From Gammaproteobacteria bacterium (GTDB taxonomy: Bacteria > Pseudomonadota > Gammaproteobacteria > Methylococcales > Methylomonadaceae), in the NCBI GenBank assembly GCA_024276805.1, contig JAJRWJ010000364.1:1-6853 (forward strand): a stretch of 6,853 nt of DNA. Reading direction: 5' to 3'. Below are positions 5,404 through 6,853 of this stretch, piece by piece. The translations under genes and the position numbers were made by a program. Under the pieces are notes generated by a model. The model had not been told where the DNA came from, made no database searches, and worked only from the letters and a program-made list of their open reading frames with translations. How positions within the stretch are numbered: the first letter of the stretch is position 1; every line of letters starts with the position of its first letter.

Positions 5404-5637
5404 ATGGCGAGCAGGAAAAGTACGACATCATTCGAGAACTCACTGGAAGAACTTGAACAACTGGTGGAACAGCTGGAACAGGGCGATCTGACCTTGGAGG
5501 AAGCGTTGAAATCCTTCGAGCGCGGCATCAAATTGACCCGCAGCTGCCAAAAATCCCTACAGGCTGCAGAACAGAAAGTGCAGATTTTATTAGAAAAAAA
5601 CGGTCAGCAGACTTTGGAGCCCTTCACCGATGAATAA
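5404..5637 (+). CDS. xseB: Exodeoxyribonuclease VII small subunit
   Basis: XseB is the small helical subunit that binds several copies to XseA to form exonuclease VII, which degrades single-stranded DNA from both ends. At 77 residues it is normal for the family (about 80). The hallmark FENSLEELEQLVEQLEQGDLTLEEALKSFERG spans residues 10-41 (two antiparallel helices), followed by IKLTRSCQKSLQAAEQKVQIL. It is the first gene of a plus-strand operon. Its last codons overlap the ispA start by eight bases (ATG at 5630, TAA at 5635-5637), which suggests translational coupling. No Shine-Dalgarno site is evident before the ATG at 5404. xseA is not in the window. Confidence 0.96.
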   Translation: MASRKSTTSFENSLEELEQLVEQLEQGDLTLEEALKSFERGIKLTRSCQKSLQAAEQKVQILLEKNGQQTLEPFTDE

Positions 5638-6526
5638 CGCCTTGAAAAATTATCTCAGCGACTGCCAGAATCGCGCCGAAAGGGCTCTGGACGCCCGCCT
5701 GCCCCCTGCCGCACAGCTTCCCCAAAAACTCCATGAAGCGATGCGCTATACCGTTCTCGGCGGTGGCAAGCGCAAGCGTCCGATGCTCACCTACTGTACC
5801 GGGAAAACACTGGGCATCGCCCCCGAAGCACTGGATGGACCGGCCTGCGCAGTGGAATTTATCCATGTCTACTCACTGATTCACGATGATCTTCCGGCAA
5901 TGGACGACGATGACTTGCGGCGTGGCAAGGCAACCTGTCATGTCGCCTATGACGAAGCGACCGCGATACTCACCGGCGATGCCCTGCAGGCTCTGGCTTT
6001 TCAGATTCTGGCCCACGATCCAAGTATTACCACCTCGGCTGCAAAGCGCCTGCAGATGATCACCGTGCTTGCCAGAGCCAGCGGCTCACAGGGCATGGTC
6101 GGAGGCCAGGCGATCGATCTGGAATCGGTGGGCAAGGCGCTGACCCTGCCGGAACTGGAAAACATGCATATTCATAAAACCGGCGCACTGATCCGCGCCA
6201 GCATCCAGCTGGCGACTCTGGCAATCCCCGAAGTGCAGCCTGACATCGCCAGCAAACTGGATCATTATGCGAAATGCATAGGCTTGTCGTTTCAGGTCAA
6301 GGATGACATCCTCGACGAGGAAAGCGATACCGTCACGCTGGGGAAAACCCAGGGCAAGGACCAGGACAACGACAAGCCGACCTACCCGGCCCTGCTGGGC
6401 CTGGAAGGCGCCAGACAAAAGGCCCGGGAGCTGCATGAACAGGCCGTGGAAAGCCTGAATGTGTTTGGCGGTGAAGCGGATCTGCTGCGCGCCCTGTCAC
6501 TGTATATCATCGAGAGGGATCATTGA
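5630..6526 (+). CDS. ispA: Farnesyl diphosphate synthase ((2E,6E)-farnesyl diphosphate synthase)
   Basis: IspA condenses isopentenyl diphosphate with dimethylallyl and then geranyl diphosphate to give C15 farnesyl diphosphate, the precursor of undecaprenyl phosphate and quinone side chains. The 298 residues match E. coli IspA (299). Visible motifs are GGGKRKRPML (44-53, diphosphate binding), the first Asp-rich motif DDLPAMDDDDLRRG (86-99), MVGGQAIDL (156-164), KTGALIRAS (183-191), and the second Asp-rich motif DDILD (225-229) within FQVKDDILDEESDTVTLGKTQGKD. The residues just before the first motif are YSLIH, as in E. coli IspA, consistent with a chain length limited to C15. The tail of xseB carries GGAG at 5616-5619, ten bases before the ATG. 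It overlaps xseB by eight bases and precedes dxs by 123 bases. Confidence 0.97.
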   Translation: MNNALKNYLSDCQNRAERALDARLPPAAQLPQKLHEAMRYTVLGGGKRKRPMLTYCTGKTLGIAPEALDGPACAVEFIHVYSLIHDDLPAMDDDDLRRGKATCHVAYDEATAILTGDALQALAFQILAHDPSITTSAAKRLQMITVLARASGSQGMVGGQAIDLESVGKALTLPELENMHIHKTGALIRASIQLATLAIPEVQPDIASKLDHYAKCIGLSFQVKDDILDEESDTVTLGKTQGKDQDNDKPTYPALLGLEGARQKARELHEQAVESLNVFGGEADLLRALSLYIIERDH

Positions 6527-6649
6527 TTGTCCGGGCAAATGCCGACCATCAATCTGTAAACATTCTTCTTCCTGATTTTTTTCAAAAACCTGGCCTCGGG
6601 AATCAAGCCATGCTCCCGTCCACGGCAAACAACAAGGACTCTGCAATCA

Positions 6650-6853
6650 ATGACACTCACTGATCGATACCCCCTGCTCAGCCAGATCGACAGCCCTGCC
6701 GATCTGCGCCAGCTGGAGAAACAGCTGCTGCAGCCGCTGGCCCGGGAACTGCGCGAATTTCTGACCCACTGTGTGAGCCAGTCCGGCGGTCATTTTTCCG
6801 CGGGCCTTGGCACCGTGGAACTGACCATCGCCCTGCACTATGTGTTCGACACC
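6650..6853 (+). CDS. dxs: 1-deoxy-D-xylulose-5-phosphate synthase, N-terminal part
   Basis: DXS joins pyruvate and glyceraldehyde 3-phosphate with thiamine diphosphate to make DXP, the first step of the MEP pathway. Only the first 68 residues are present; the frame runs off the right edge. [16 protein letters not shown] (7-22) and, more decisively, [24 protein letters not shown] (45-68) match the start of the thiamine-diphosphate domain, where [20 protein letters not shown] is the E. coli equivalent. The conserved His48 of the GGH motif is present. An AAGGA at 6634-6638 lies 11 bases before the ATG. It probably belongs to the xseB-ispA operon. In the 123-base gap after ispA I saw no convincing terminator, only a TTTTTTTCAAAAA stretch. 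Confidence 0.95.
   Translation, partial: [68 protein letters not shown]

Noticed and set aside
4379..5491. Long plus-strand open frame of 370 codons opposite parE and running into xseB
   Set aside because: It is antisense to parE and overlaps xseB in another frame. Both real genes have full family motifs, so this is a shadow.
6527..6649. Terminator or regulatory element between ispA and dxs
   Set aside because: Only an A/T-rich TTTTTTTCAAAAA stretch is seen, without a GC stem. Nothing supports a break in the operon beyond the 123-base gap.

Overview
This window reads as chromosomal DNA from a gammaproteobacterium of moderate GC content. The proteins prfC (RF3), parE, xseB, ispA and dxs all align well, from memory, with their enteric counterparts. 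A DUF2959-type lipoprotein and a small Ig-like exported protein ending a strand in 'NPVPC' also fit a gammaproteobacterium, perhaps one related to methanotrophs or sulfur oxidisers. That finer placement is inference. No transposase, phage gene, CRISPR array, tRNA or rRNA was recognised.

Layout, left to right. (1) Positions 1-388 are mostly non-coding. The left edge may hold a few codons of a gene, with competing readings on the two strands. Positions 143-348 hold seven consecutive perfect or near-perfect hairpins, several abutting with no spacer. The outer hairpin pairs are two direct copies of one composite repeat, with identical stems and partly different loops. (2) 389-814 (-) is a small exported protein of unknown function. 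(3) 1027-2607 (-) is prfC. (4) 2705-3352 (+) is a lipoprotein gene divergent from prfC across a 97-base gap with back-to-back TATAAT boxes. (5) 3443-5329 (-) is parE, convergent with the lipoprotein gene. (6) xseB (5404), ispA (5630) and the start of dxs (6650, running off the right edge) form a plus-strand operon divergent from parE.

How the genes work together: dxs makes DXP, the entry point of the MEP isoprenoid pathway, and ispA condenses the resulting C5 units to farnesyl diphosphate, so the operon holds an early and a later step of one pathway. xseB (exonuclease VII small subunit) is the usual passenger in this cluster. ParE is the ATPase subunit of topoisomerase IV, and RF3 recycles RF1/RF2 at translation termination. 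These are housekeeping genes.

The unusual items are the hairpin array at 143-348, which no gene explains, and a Trp in place of the invariant P-loop Gly of RF3 (codon 2539-2541). The second would be expected to damage GTP binding if it is not a sequence error.
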